In this document: positions 35,554 to 41,791 of the stretch, piece after piece
How the letters are laid out: every line of letters begins with the position of its first letter
How positions within the stretch are numbered: the first letter of the stretch is position 1
Made by a program: the position numbers and the translations under genes
Assembly: GCA_035310985.1 (NCBI GenBank)
Contig: DATGDH010000024.1
Coordinates: 1-41,791, forward strand
DNA from: DAHVFK01 sp035310985
Lineage (GTDB): Bacteria; Pseudomonadota; Gammaproteobacteria; Burkholderiales; SG8-39
Direction of reading: 5' to 3'
Length of the DNA stretch: 41,791 bases
Notes under the pieces: generated by a model
Database searches by the model: none
Told to the model about the DNA's origin: nothing
What the model saw: only the letters and a program-made list of their open reading frames with translations

Positions 35554-36396
35554 TCACCAGCGCCCCGAGGCGCCGCCGCCTCCGAAGCCGCCGCCTCCAC
35601 CGGAGAAGCCTCCGCCTCCGGTTCCGAACCCGCCCCCGCCCCAGCCGCCGCCGCGCCCCATCGTGTACAGCCCCGAGCCGCGCCCGGGCAGCGCGGCGAG
35701 GAAAGTGAAGATCGCCGCGATGACCGCGACGAGCAGCCCCACGGTCACCCAGGCGTAGAGCCCGACCGCGACACCGGCGAGGCCGGCCGCCGCCGCGCGG
35801 CCGATCAACGCGCCGAGCAGGTACGCCACGGCGACCGCCGCGAAGCCGAGGAACATCAGTCCCTGCAGCGAGTCGCCGAGGTTGGTCGCCGGCCGCTGCG
35901 GCGCCGGCAGCGGCTCGCCGCGCACGAGCCCGGCGAGCGCGTCGACGCCGCTCGTCAGCCCGCCGTAGAAGTCGCCGGCGCGAAAGCGCGGCACGATGCG
36001 CTCGTCGATCACGCGCCAGGCGAGCGCATCGGGGATCACGCCTTCAAGGCCATAGCCGACCTCGATGCGCACCGCGCGGTCGTCCTTCGCCACGAGCAGC
36101 AGCGCGCCGTCGTCGACGCCCTTGCGGCCGAGCTTCCAGCGCTCGGCGACGCGGATCGAGTATTGCTCGATCGTCTCGGGGCGCGTCGTGGGCACGATCA
36201 GCACCGCGATCTGGCTGCCCTTGTCCGCCTCGAGCTTGGCGAGCCGCGCGTCGAGCGCGGACTTCTGCTCGCCGGTCAGCGTCCCGGTGAGATCGGTGAC
36301 GCGCGCGGCGAGCGGCGGGACCGGAATCTCGGCGCGCGCCCAGCCGGCCGCGCCCGCCGCGAGCGCCAGGCACACGGCGAGGACCCTGCGCAGCAT
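35554..36396 (-). CDS. TPM-domain (YgcG-type) membrane protein with glycine-rich tail
   Basis: The 280-residue protein begins with a signal peptide (LRRVLAVCLALAAGAAGWARA). The TPM domain at about 30-150 contains VTDLTGTLTGEQ, QIAVLIVPTT and GVDDGALLLVAKDDRAVRIE. A membrane region at about 175-240 follows, then a tail of about 40 residues made almost wholly of Gly, Phe, Ser and Trp (GGGWGGGGFGTGGGG type). This is the standard YgcG partner of LemA; lemA ends 1 bp upstream of its start codon. The glycine-rich tail is normal for the family. Confidence 0.88.
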   Translation of the reverse strand: MLRRVLAVCLALAAGAAGWARAEIPVPPLAARVTDLTGTLTGEQKSALDARLAKLEADKGSQIAVLIVPTTRPETIEQYSIRVAERWKLGRKGVDDGALLLVAKDDRAVRIEVGYGLEGVIPDALAWRVIDERIVPRFRAGDFYGGLTSGVDALAGLVRGEPLPAPQRPATNLGDSLQGLMFLGFAAVAVAYLLGALIGRAAAAGLAGVAVGLYAWVTVGLLVAVIAAIFTFLAALPGRGSGLYTMGRGGGWGGGGFGTGGGGFSGGGGGFGGGGASGRW

Positions 36397-36397
36397 G

Positions 36398-36997
36398 TCA
36401 GGGCTTGGGCTTGGAGAAATCGACCTTCGGCGGAGCCGAGATCGCCTTCTCGTCGGGCACCGAGAAGTTGGGCTTGGCCTTGTAGCCGAAGGCCATCGCG
36501 GTGAGGTTGCTCGGGAACTGGCGCACGAGCACGTTGTATTCCTGCACCGCCTTGATGTAGCGCCCGCGCGCGACGGTGATGCGGTTCTCGGTTCCTTCGA
36601 GCTGCGCCTGCAGCTCGCCGAACTGCTTGGTGGCGGTGAGCGTCGGATAGTTCTCCGCCACCGCGAGCAGGCGCGTGAGCGCGCCGCCGAGCTGCGCCTG
36701 CGCCTGCTCGAAGCGCTTGAACGCTTCGGGGTCGTTCAGCAGCTCGGGCGTCGCCTTGATCTGGCCGACCGAGGCGCGCGCCTGGGTGAGCTCGGTGAGC
36801 GTGCTCTTCTCGAAGTCGGCGGCACCCTGCACGGTGGCCACCAGGTTTGGGATCAGGTCGGCGCGCCGCTGGTAGTTGTTCAGTACCTCGGACCAGGCTG
36901 CCTTCACCTGCTCGTCCAGGCTCTGGAACTGGTTGTAGCCGCAGCCGCCGAGCAGCAGGGGCAGCAAGGCGAGCACGGCGATCAGCAGTTTGCGCAT
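36398..36997 (-). CDS. lemA: LemA family lipoprotein
   Basis: The 199-residue protein has a lipobox LLLGGC (Cys19) and the LemA helical bundle (YNQFQSLDEQVKAAWSEVLN, then YQRRADLIPNLVATVQG). Most LemA proteins are membrane-anchored by an N-terminal helix with the body outside. The ATG at 36997 has a GGAGG ribosome site. It is followed by two TPM-domain genes, and its start lies 20 bp after the uracil-DNA glycosylase stop, so it may share the tsaB transcript. Function in bacteria is poorly defined. Confidence 0.92.
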   Translation of the reverse strand: MRKLLIAVLALLPLLLGGCGYNQFQSLDEQVKAAWSEVLNNYQRRADLIPNLVATVQGAADFEKSTLTELTQARASVGQIKATPELLNDPEAFKRFEQAQAQLGGALTRLLAVAENYPTLTATKQFGELQAQLEGTENRITVARGRYIKAVQEYNVLVRQFPSNLTAMAFGYKAKPNFSVPDEKAISAPPKVDFSKPKP

Positions 36998-37017
36998 GTC
37001 GATTCCTCCCGGGGAAA

Positions 37018-37695
37018 CTAGTTGGGGGCGGTGCGGCCCGCCTGCAAGTCCTGCATCACGCGCCGCGCGAACACCAGGTCGCTCCAGGCCTTCGCCTTGT
37101 CCGGCAGGTTCCTCAGCAAGTAAGCCGGGTGATAGGTGACCACCAGCGGCACGCCTGCGTAGCGATGCACGCGTCCGCGCAGGCTGGCGATGGTCGCGTC
37201 GCTCGCGAGCAGCGTCTGGGCGGCGAAGCGTCCCATCGCGACGATGACCTTGGGCCGGATGAGCGCGATCTGGCGCAGGAGGTACGGCGTGCAGCACGCC
37301 ACCTCCCCGGGCTCCGGATTGCGGTTGCCCGGCGGCCGGCACTTGAGCACGTTGGCGATGTAAACGTTCTCGCCGCGCCGCAGGCCGAGCGCGGCGAGCA
37401 TGTTGTCGAGCAGCTTGCCCGCCTGGCCGACGAAGGGCTCGCCGAGGCGGTCTTCCTCGGCGCCCGGCGCCTCGCCAACCAGCAGCCACTCGGCGCGCTC
37501 GTCGCCGACGCCGAACACGGTCTGCGTGCGCGTCGCGTGCAGGCCGCAGGCCGTACACGATGCGACGGCCTGCTTGAGTTCCACCCAGCTCATTTCATGA
37601 ACTGCAGAAGTGTCTTGTGAAGGAACCGGACTCCTTCTCAAGCGCCATACCGGCGCGAGGCCCATCTCGGCGAGGATCTCGCTGCGCCGGCTCAC
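37018..37695 (-). CDS. Family 4 uracil-DNA glycosylase (4Fe-4S)
   Basis: The 225-residue enzyme removes uracil from DNA. The family motif GEAPGAEEDRLGEPFVG follows the first cysteine pair (CTACGL). The second pair is spread over VLKCRPPGNRNPEPGEVACC, giving four iron-sulfur ligands; the C-terminal motif is TYHPAYLLR. A 40-residue N-terminal extension precedes the conserved core. The GTG at 37695 overlaps the rimI stop as GTGA, though an internal ATG (MSWVELKQAV) could also serve. The tsaB-rimI-glycosylase order is common in betaproteobacteria. Confidence 0.92.
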   Translation of the reverse strand: MSRRSEILAEMGLAPVWRLRRSPVPSQDTSAVHEMSWVELKQAVASCTACGLHATRTQTVFGVGDERAEWLLVGEAPGAEEDRLGEPFVGQAGKLLDNMLAALGLRRGENVYIANVLKCRPPGNRNPEPGEVACCTPYLLRQIALIRPKVIVAMGRFAAQTLLASDATIASLRGRVHRYAGVPLVVTYHPAYLLRNLPDKAKAWSDLVFARRVMQDLQAGRTAPN

Positions 37696-38153
37696 AGCGC
37701 GACCGACAGCACGAGCGCGTCTTCGCGCCCGCCCTGCGCCGGGTAGTAGCCGCGCCGCAGCCCGATGCGCCGGAAGCCGAAGCGGCGGTAGAGCGCCTGC
37801 GCGCCGAGGTTGCTCGGCCGCACCTCGAGGAACAGCGTGCGCGCGCCGAGCTCGCGCGCGAGGCGCATCAGGTCCGCGAGCAGCGCGCTGCCGTGGCCCC
37901 GGCGCTGGTGCGCGGCGGCCACCGAGAGATTGAGCAGGTGCGCTTCGCCGGCCGCGACCATCAGCACGAAGTAGCCGACGAGATCGGCGCCGCGGCGCAG
38001 CGTGTAGCACTGGTAGCGCGCGCGCAGCGAGTCGGCGAAGTTGCCGCGCGACCAGGGGTGCGTGTAGATCTCGCTCTCGGCCGCCGCCACCTCGGCGAGG
38101 TCCGCCTCGCGCATCGGCTCGAGGCGGGGCGTTTCCTTGGGTACTGCACTCAT
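37692..38153 (-). CDS. rimI: Ribosomal protein S18 alanine N-acetyltransferase
   Basis: The 153-residue GNAT-fold acetyltransferase carries the acetyl-CoA motif LNLSVAAAHQRRGHGSALL, followed by LFLEVRPSNLGAQALYRRFGF, both typical of RimI. It acetylates the N terminus of S18. The ATG at 38153 overlaps the tsaB stop as ATGA, and the stop overlaps the glycosylase GTG; all three are probably translated in a coupled way. Confidence 0.93.
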   Translation of the reverse strand: MSAVPKETPRLEPMREADLAEVAAAESEIYTHPWSRGNFADSLRARYQCYTLRRGADLVGYFVLMVAAGEAHLLNLSVAAAHQRRGHGSALLADLMRLARELGARTLFLEVRPSNLGAQALYRRFGFRRIGLRRGYYPAQGGREDALVLSVAL

Positions 38154-38830
38154 CTGCCGCCGCGTTCCTGCGTGGTAAGCGCTACCTTGTTGCGCACATA
38201 AAGCGGTGCCGCGAGCGCCGCGTCGATGCCCTCGCCGGCCTCCAGTCTCGGCGCGGCAAGCCGCGCCACCGCCACCGCGCTCGCGTGCGTCTCGGGCGAA
38301 ACGCGCGCGAGCGAGCTGCCGAGCCGCGCGGCGAGCGCCTCGCGGTAAGCCGCGAAGCCGTTGCCGCAGCCGTGCCAGCCGCCGCCCGGGGGCAGCGGCG
38401 CCGCGGCCGGCGCAACGCACTGCGTCTCGATCGCCGCGCGCCAGCCGGAAGGAGCTCGCTCCAGCGCCGCATAATACACTTCGTGCATGCGCGCATCGAG
38501 GCAGGCGAGCACGCGCCCGGCGCCCGATTCCTCGGCGAGCGCCTCGAGCGTAGGCACGCCGAGCACCGGGATGCCGCGCGCGAAGGCGAGGCCCTGCGCC
38601 ACGCCGCAGGCGATGCGCAGCCCGGTGAACGAGCCGGGACCGGCGCCGAAGGCGACCGCGTCCAGCTCGCGCGCCGCCACGCGGCGCGCCGCGAGCAGGC
38701 GCTCGAGCATCGGCAGCACCAGCTCGGCGTGCTTGACGCCCGCGCGCCGCTCCAGCGCGGAGATCTCGCCGTCGGACCATAGCGCCACCGAGCACCACTC
38801 GCTCGAAGTTTCGATCGCTGCGAAACGCAT
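38150..38830 (-). CDS. tsaB: tRNA threonylcarbamoyladenosine biosynthesis protein TsaB
   Basis: The 226-residue ASKHA-fold protein is a partner of TsaD in making the t6A37 modification of ANN-reading tRNAs. It starts MRFAAIETSSEWCSVAL and has the conserved FGAGPGSFTGLRIACGVAQGLAF block. It appears to have no ATP site of its own, as is usual for TsaB. It heads a minus-strand run with rimI and the uracil-DNA glycosylase and is divergent from the tartrate-dehydrogenase-like gene. Confidence 0.94.
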   Translation of the reverse strand: MRFAAIETSSEWCSVALWSDGEISALERRAGVKHAELVLPMLERLLAARRVAARELDAVAFGAGPGSFTGLRIACGVAQGLAFARGIPVLGVPTLEALAEESGAGRVLACLDARMHEVYYAALERAPSGWRAAIETQCVAPAAAPLPPGGGWHGCGNGFAAYREALAARLGSSLARVSPETHASAVAVARLAAPRLEAGEGIDAALAAPLYVRNKVALTTQERGGR

Positions 38831-38849
38831 GGGGCGCCATTCTATCGCC

Positions 38850-38858
38850 TGCTAGAAT
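38850..38858 (+). promoter_or_regulatory. Extended -10 promoter of the tartrate dehydrogenase-like gene
   Basis: TGCTAGAAT combines a TGn extension with the -10 hexamer TAGAAT, 24 bp before the ATG at 38883. A GGAGG ribosome site follows at 38873-38877. Extended -10 promoters do not need a good -35. Confidence 0.55.
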
Positions 38859-38882
38859 TTTGCCTCTCTTACGGAGGCGAGC

Positions 38883-39962
38883 ATGGCCAAGCACCGCATC
38901 GCAGTCATCCCCGGCGACGGCATCGGCAGGGAAGTGATTCCCGAGGGCGTCCGCGTGCTCGAGGCGGTGGGCGCCAAGCACGGCATCGGCTTCGAATGGC
39001 AGGAATTCCCCTGGAGCTGCGACTGGTACAAGATGCACGGCAAGATGTGCCCGGACGACGCGCCGCAGATCCTGCGCAAGTTCGACGCGGTGTACTTCGG
39101 CGCCGTGGGCAACCCGGCGATCGTCGCCGACCACATCTCGGCCTGGGGCCTGCTGATCAACTTCCGCCGCTGGTTCGACCTGTACGTCAACCTGCGCCCG
39201 GTGCGCCTGTTCGAGGGCCTGCCCTGCCCGCTCGCCGGCCGCAAGCCCGGCGACATCGACTACGTCGTGATCCGCGAGAACACCGAGGGCGAGTACGGCA
39301 ACGTCGGCGGACGCGTCTACGAGGGCACCGAGCGCGAGATCGTCACGCAGCAGGCGGTGTTCTCGAGGAAGGGCGTCGACCGCATCATGAAGTACGCCTT
39401 CGAGCTCGCTAAGACGAGGAATAAGCACGTCACCTCGTGCACCAAGTCGAACGGCATCTCGATCACCATGCCCTACTGGGACGAGCGCTTCGCCGAGATG
39501 AAGAAGCAGTATCCGGACGTGCGCGCCGACCAGTACCACGTCGACGGCCTGTCGATCCAGATGGTGCTCAACCCGGACCGCTTCGACGTGGTCGTGGCTT
39601 CCAACTTGTTCGGCGACATCCTGTCCGACCTCGGGCCTGCGACCGCCGGCACGATCGGCATCGCGCCCTCGGGCAACATCAACCCGGAGAGGACCTACCC
39701 GTCGATCTTCGAGCCGGTGCACGGCTCGGCGCCCGACATCGCGGGCAGGAAAATCGCCAACCCGATCGCCGCCATCTGGTCCGGCGCGCTGATGCTCGAG
39801 CACCTCGGGCACGCGGAGGCCGCGGCCGACGTGGTGCGCGCCTTCGCGCGCGTCATCGTCGAGGGCCCGCACACGCCCGACATGAAAGGAAGAGCGAGCA
39901 CCATGGAAGTCGGTGCGGCGGTCGCCGACGCGGTGCGCGGCGCCTCCAAGAAGGCCGCCTGA
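38883..39962 (+). CDS. Tartrate dehydrogenase/decarboxylase-like isocitrate/isopropylmalate dehydrogenase family protein
   Basis: The 359-residue protein is a beta-decarboxylating NAD-dependent dehydrogenase. It has the start IAVIPGDGIGREVIPEG, the substrate block NLRPVRLFEGLPCPL, YVVIRENTEGEYGNVGG, the metal-binding Asp residues of ASNLFGDILSDLGPATAG, and the nucleotide motif HGSAPDIAGRKIANPIAAIW. The W-rich insert FPWSCDWYKMHGKMCP and AWGLLINFRRWFDLYVN point to the tartrate-dehydrogenase (TtuC) branch rather than LeuB, but such enzymes act on several malate analogues. It has its own promoter and is followed after 14 bp by a small membrane-protein gene. Confidence 0.88.
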   Translation: MAKHRIAVIPGDGIGREVIPEGVRVLEAVGAKHGIGFEWQEFPWSCDWYKMHGKMCPDDAPQILRKFDAVYFGAVGNPAIVADHISAWGLLINFRRWFDLYVNLRPVRLFEGLPCPLAGRKPGDIDYVVIRENTEGEYGNVGGRVYEGTEREIVTQQAVFSRKGVDRIMKYAFELAKTRNKHVTSCTKSNGISITMPYWDERFAEMKKQYPDVRADQYHVDGLSIQMVLNPDRFDVVVASNLFGDILSDLGPATAGTIGIAPSGNINPERTYPSIFEPVHGSAPDIAGRKIANPIAAIWSGALMLEHLGHAEAAADVVRAFARVIVEGPHTPDMKGRASTMEVGAAVADAVRGASKKAA

Positions 39963-39976
39963 ACGGGGAGTTCTTT

Positions 39977-40459
39977 ATGGCCAGGAACTGGATCTGGATC
40001 GGCAAGTACCTGTTCGTCATTGTCGTCGCGCTCGTCCTCGGCGCGGCGATCGGCAACCTCGCGCTGTTCAAGGGCGCGACGCTCGGTACGCCCAGGCTCA
40101 CCGCCGCCGCGCTGGTGCAGTTCATCGCCTTTGGCGGCGCTCTCGCGCTGCTGTGGTTCCTCGGCCTGCGCCTGACGCGCCAATTGCGCGCGGGCGGCGG
40201 TGCCGGCGCGAGCCTCGCGACGGCGGTGCTCGCTCTGATCACCCTGATCGTGGTGGCGAGCGCCTACGTGGTCCTGATGCGCTTCATCGCGCCGTTCCTG
40301 GCGCACGAGGTGAAGCCGTTCATCGACTGGGCGTTCATCCTCGGCACGCTCGCGGCGGCGGTGTGGCTCGTGTGGGCGCTGTTCACCGACTCGGAGGCGT
40401 TCCTCGAGGCGATCGGACGGGCCGTCTCACGCGCGAAGCGACCCGACCGGGTCCCCTAG
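39977..40459 (+). CDS. Four-helix inner-membrane protein of unknown function
   Basis: The 160-residue protein has four predicted membrane helices: KYLFVIVVALVLGAAIGNLAL, a second starting ALVQFIAFGGALALLW, a third around TAVLALITLIVVASAYVVL, and a fourth (FILGTLAAAVWLVWALF). Loops are short. I know no function for it. It is downstream of the tartrate-dehydrogenase-like gene and probably co-transcribed. Its TAG stop shares CTAG with the stop of the convergent hydrolase. Confidence 0.7.
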   Translation: MARNWIWIGKYLFVIVVALVLGAAIGNLALFKGATLGTPRLTAAALVQFIAFGGALALLWFLGLRLTRQLRAGGGAGASLATAVLALITLIVVASAYVVLMRFIAPFLAHEVKPFIDWAFILGTLAAAVWLVWALFTDSEAFLEAIGRAVSRAKRPDRVP

Positions 40460-41289
40460 CGGGTCAGTCCGTCGAGGAACGCCTCGACCGCGCGCGTGTA
40501 GTCGCTGTCCTCGCCGAGCTGTTCGTTGATCTCGCGGTGCGAGAGGTTCTCCTCGAGCACGCTCGCGCGTGTGCCGAGCGCCTGCACCTTGGCCGCGTAG
40601 TCCCTTGCCGCCGGGCAGGAGTCGGCGCGCCGCGTCGAGCACACCGCGAGGAACGGCGCGCCCGGCGCCGCGAGGCGCGCGAGCGGCGACGCCTTCGCCC
40701 AGTACGCCGGGTCGCTTCCGAAGGCGCGGTCATAGAGGCGCAGGTGCCGGCCGCGCATGATGCGCTCGACGTCGAGCGCCGCGCTGTCGAGCTCCACGGT
40801 GCCGAGCCAGGGCCGCGCGCCGAGGTCGAGCGCGATCTTCGGCGCCGAGGCGATCAGCGCCACGAGGTGCGCGCCCGCGGAATGCCCCATGAGGACGAAG
40901 CGCGCGGGGTCCCCGCCCCAGGTGGCGGCCCGCGCCTGCGCCGCTGCCAGCGCGCGCGCCACGTCGCGCGCCTGCTCGAGCGGATCGGCCTCGGGCAGCA
41001 TGCGGTAGTTCGCCGACACGAACACGAAACCGCGCGGCACCCAGCGCGCGGTCTTGTTGTGCACCACGCCGCGGTTCGCCTTGTCGCCGATGGCCCAGCC
41101 GCCGCCGTGCACCATGAAGATCACCGGCGCGCCGCGCGCGCCCTCGGGTGCGTACACGTCGAAGCGCTGGCGCGCATCCGGGCCGTAGGCGACGTCGCGC
41201 ACGACGCGGATGTCGGTCGCCGCGGCGGGCAGCGCGGCGCCCAGCGCGACGAGGGCGAGCGCGACGCGCAGCACGCGCGCCTCAGCCAC
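40456..41289 (-). CDS. Exported alpha/beta-hydrolase (esterase/lipase-like)
   Basis: The 277-residue protein has a signal peptide (LALVALGAALPAAA) and the hormone-sensitive-lipase-like oxyanion motif HGGGW at 61-65. The nucleophile elbow is GHSAGAH with Ser137, and a likely catalytic His lies near the C terminus (NLSHREINEQ). The substrate is unknown; the family includes kynurenine-formamidase-like and carboxylesterase enzymes. The GTG start at 41289 overlaps the carbonic anhydrase stop by 8 bp; a second in-frame GTG at 41274 is possible. The 3' end overlaps the convergent membrane-protein gene by 4 bp. Confidence 0.85.
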   Translation of the reverse strand: MAEARVLRVALALVALGAALPAAATDIRVVRDVAYGPDARQRFDVYAPEGARGAPVIFMVHGGGWAIGDKANRGVVHNKTARWVPRGFVFVSANYRMLPEADPLEQARDVARALAAAQARAATWGGDPARFVLMGHSAGAHLVALIASAPKIALDLGARPWLGTVELDSAALDVERIMRGRHLRLYDRAFGSDPAYWAKASPLARLAAPGAPFLAVCSTRRADSCPAARDYAAKVQALGTRASVLEENLSHREINEQLGEDSDYTRAVEAFLDGLTR

Positions 41290-41791
41290 GCGGCACCCCG
41301 TCGAAGAAGTCGACCTCCCCGCTCTCGAGCGAGTACTCGGCGCCGACCACGAGCAGGCCCTCCTCCGCGATTAGCTGCTCGAGCAGCTGCGAGCCGTGTC
41401 GCAGGTGGTCGGCCGAGGCGCGGATGTTGGCGCGCACGGCGCGCCGCACCAGCGCGTCCTCGTCGCGCGCAATCTCGGTCTCCAGCAGCCCTTCGACCGA
41501 AGGCCGCACGCGGTCGACGATCGCGCGCAGGTTGCGCGACTGCGGCTCGCCCGGCTGGCGCAGATCTTCCAGTGTCGCGAGGATCGCGCCGCACTGCGAA
41601 TGACCGAGCACCACCACCAGGCGCGTGTCGAAGCGCGCGGCGGCGAACTCCACGCTGCCCACCTGCGAGGGCGCGACGATGTTGCCGGCGACGCGGATCA
41701 CGAACAGATCCCCGAGCCCCTGGTCGAACACGATCTCGGCCGGCACGCGCGAGTCCGAGCAACCGAGGATGATCGCGAAGGGCCGCTGCTC
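41282..41791 (-). CDS. Beta-class carbonic anhydrase, 5'-truncated by the window
   Basis: The visible 169 residues start at the window edge with EQRPFAIILGCSDSRVPAEI and run to the natural stop. The zinc ligands of beta-carbonic anhydrases are present: Cys and the Asp/Arg dyad in GCSDSR, and His and Cys in LGHSQCGAI. The enzyme interconverts CO2 and bicarbonate. The N-terminal part lies beyond the window. The gene overlaps the hydrolase start, so the two form one unit. Confidence 0.93.
   Translation of the reverse strand, partial: EQRPFAIILGCSDSRVPAEIVFDQGLGDLFVIRVAGNIVAPSQVGSVEFAAARFDTRLVVVLGHSQCGAILATLEDLRQPGEPQSRNLRAIVDRVRPSVEGLLETEIARDEDALVRRAVRANIRASADHLRHGSQLLEQLIAEEGLLVVGAEYSLESGEVDFFDGVPRG

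Noticed and set aside
35560..35660. A glycine-rich repeat stretch that looks like low-complexity or tandem repeat DNA
   Set aside because: It encodes the ordinary glycine-rich tail of a YgcG-type TPM protein.

Overview
The window is a GC-rich, densely packed stretch of chromosome from a betaproteobacterium. The main pointer is the block tRNA-Leu / tig / clpP / clpX / lon / hupB / tRNA-Val / tRNA-Asp / ppiD / fabI, an order familiar from that class. Supporting signs are hopanoid-type squalene genes (hpnCDE), a PEP-CTERM surface protein, a rnhA-dnaQ pair beside gloB, and a tsaB-rimI-uracil-DNA glycosylase operon. The genus cannot be fixed from the sequence. Most neighbouring same-strand genes overlap by 1 to 16 bp (often ATGA or GTGA) or are separated by only a few bases.

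Layout: (1) 1-4352: tail of an EamA-type transporter; a methyltransferase, rnhA and dnaQ on the minus strand; gloB and an MltD-like lytic transglycosylase on the plus strand. (2) 4375-10922, minus: a complete Yej/Dpp-type peptide ABC importer (binding protein, two permeases, fused double ATPase). (3) fabI (plus), then ppiD and tRNA-Asp (minus). (4) 13848-16266: a 2.4-kb insertion between tRNA-Asp and tRNA-Val, bounded by a 45-bp direct repeat of the tRNA-Val 3' half. It holds a small membrane protein, a PEP-CTERM protein with a sigma-54-type promoter and an intrinsic terminator, and the N-terminal stump of a tyrosine integrase next to the intact tRNA. (5) 16342-22568, minus: hupB, lon, clpX, clpP, tig and tRNA-Leu, a protein-quality-control cluster. 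(6) 22661-25502, plus: hpnC, hpnD, hpnE. (7) 25514-29591, minus: radA, alr, a glutamine-amidotransferase-like protein lacking its catalytic Cys and His, and a LysR regulator. (8) 29673-32088, plus: a TM2-like protein, LplT and MlaC. (9) 32070-34695, minus: aldo/keto reductase, histone-deacetylase-family protein, unknown helical protein. (10) 34729-41791: a small unknown protein; a minus-strand run tsaB, rimI, uracil-DNA glycosylase, lemA and two TPM-domain genes; then a tartrate-dehydrogenase-like gene and a small membrane protein (plus), and an alpha/beta hydrolase and a truncated beta-carbonic anhydrase (minus).

Most of the window is housekeeping DNA. The part that stands out is the tRNA-Val island: recognisable attachment repeats and integrase remnant, an orphan exosortase substrate as cargo, and a new perfect -10 box placed upstream of the displaced tRNA-Asp. 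Secondary points are the inactive-looking amidotransferase, a binding protein with both a lipobox and a C-terminal membrane anchor, an lplT-mlaC pair, and three convergent gene pairs that share a CTAG palindrome as both stop codons. No CRISPR array, rRNA, intact transposase or prophage was seen.
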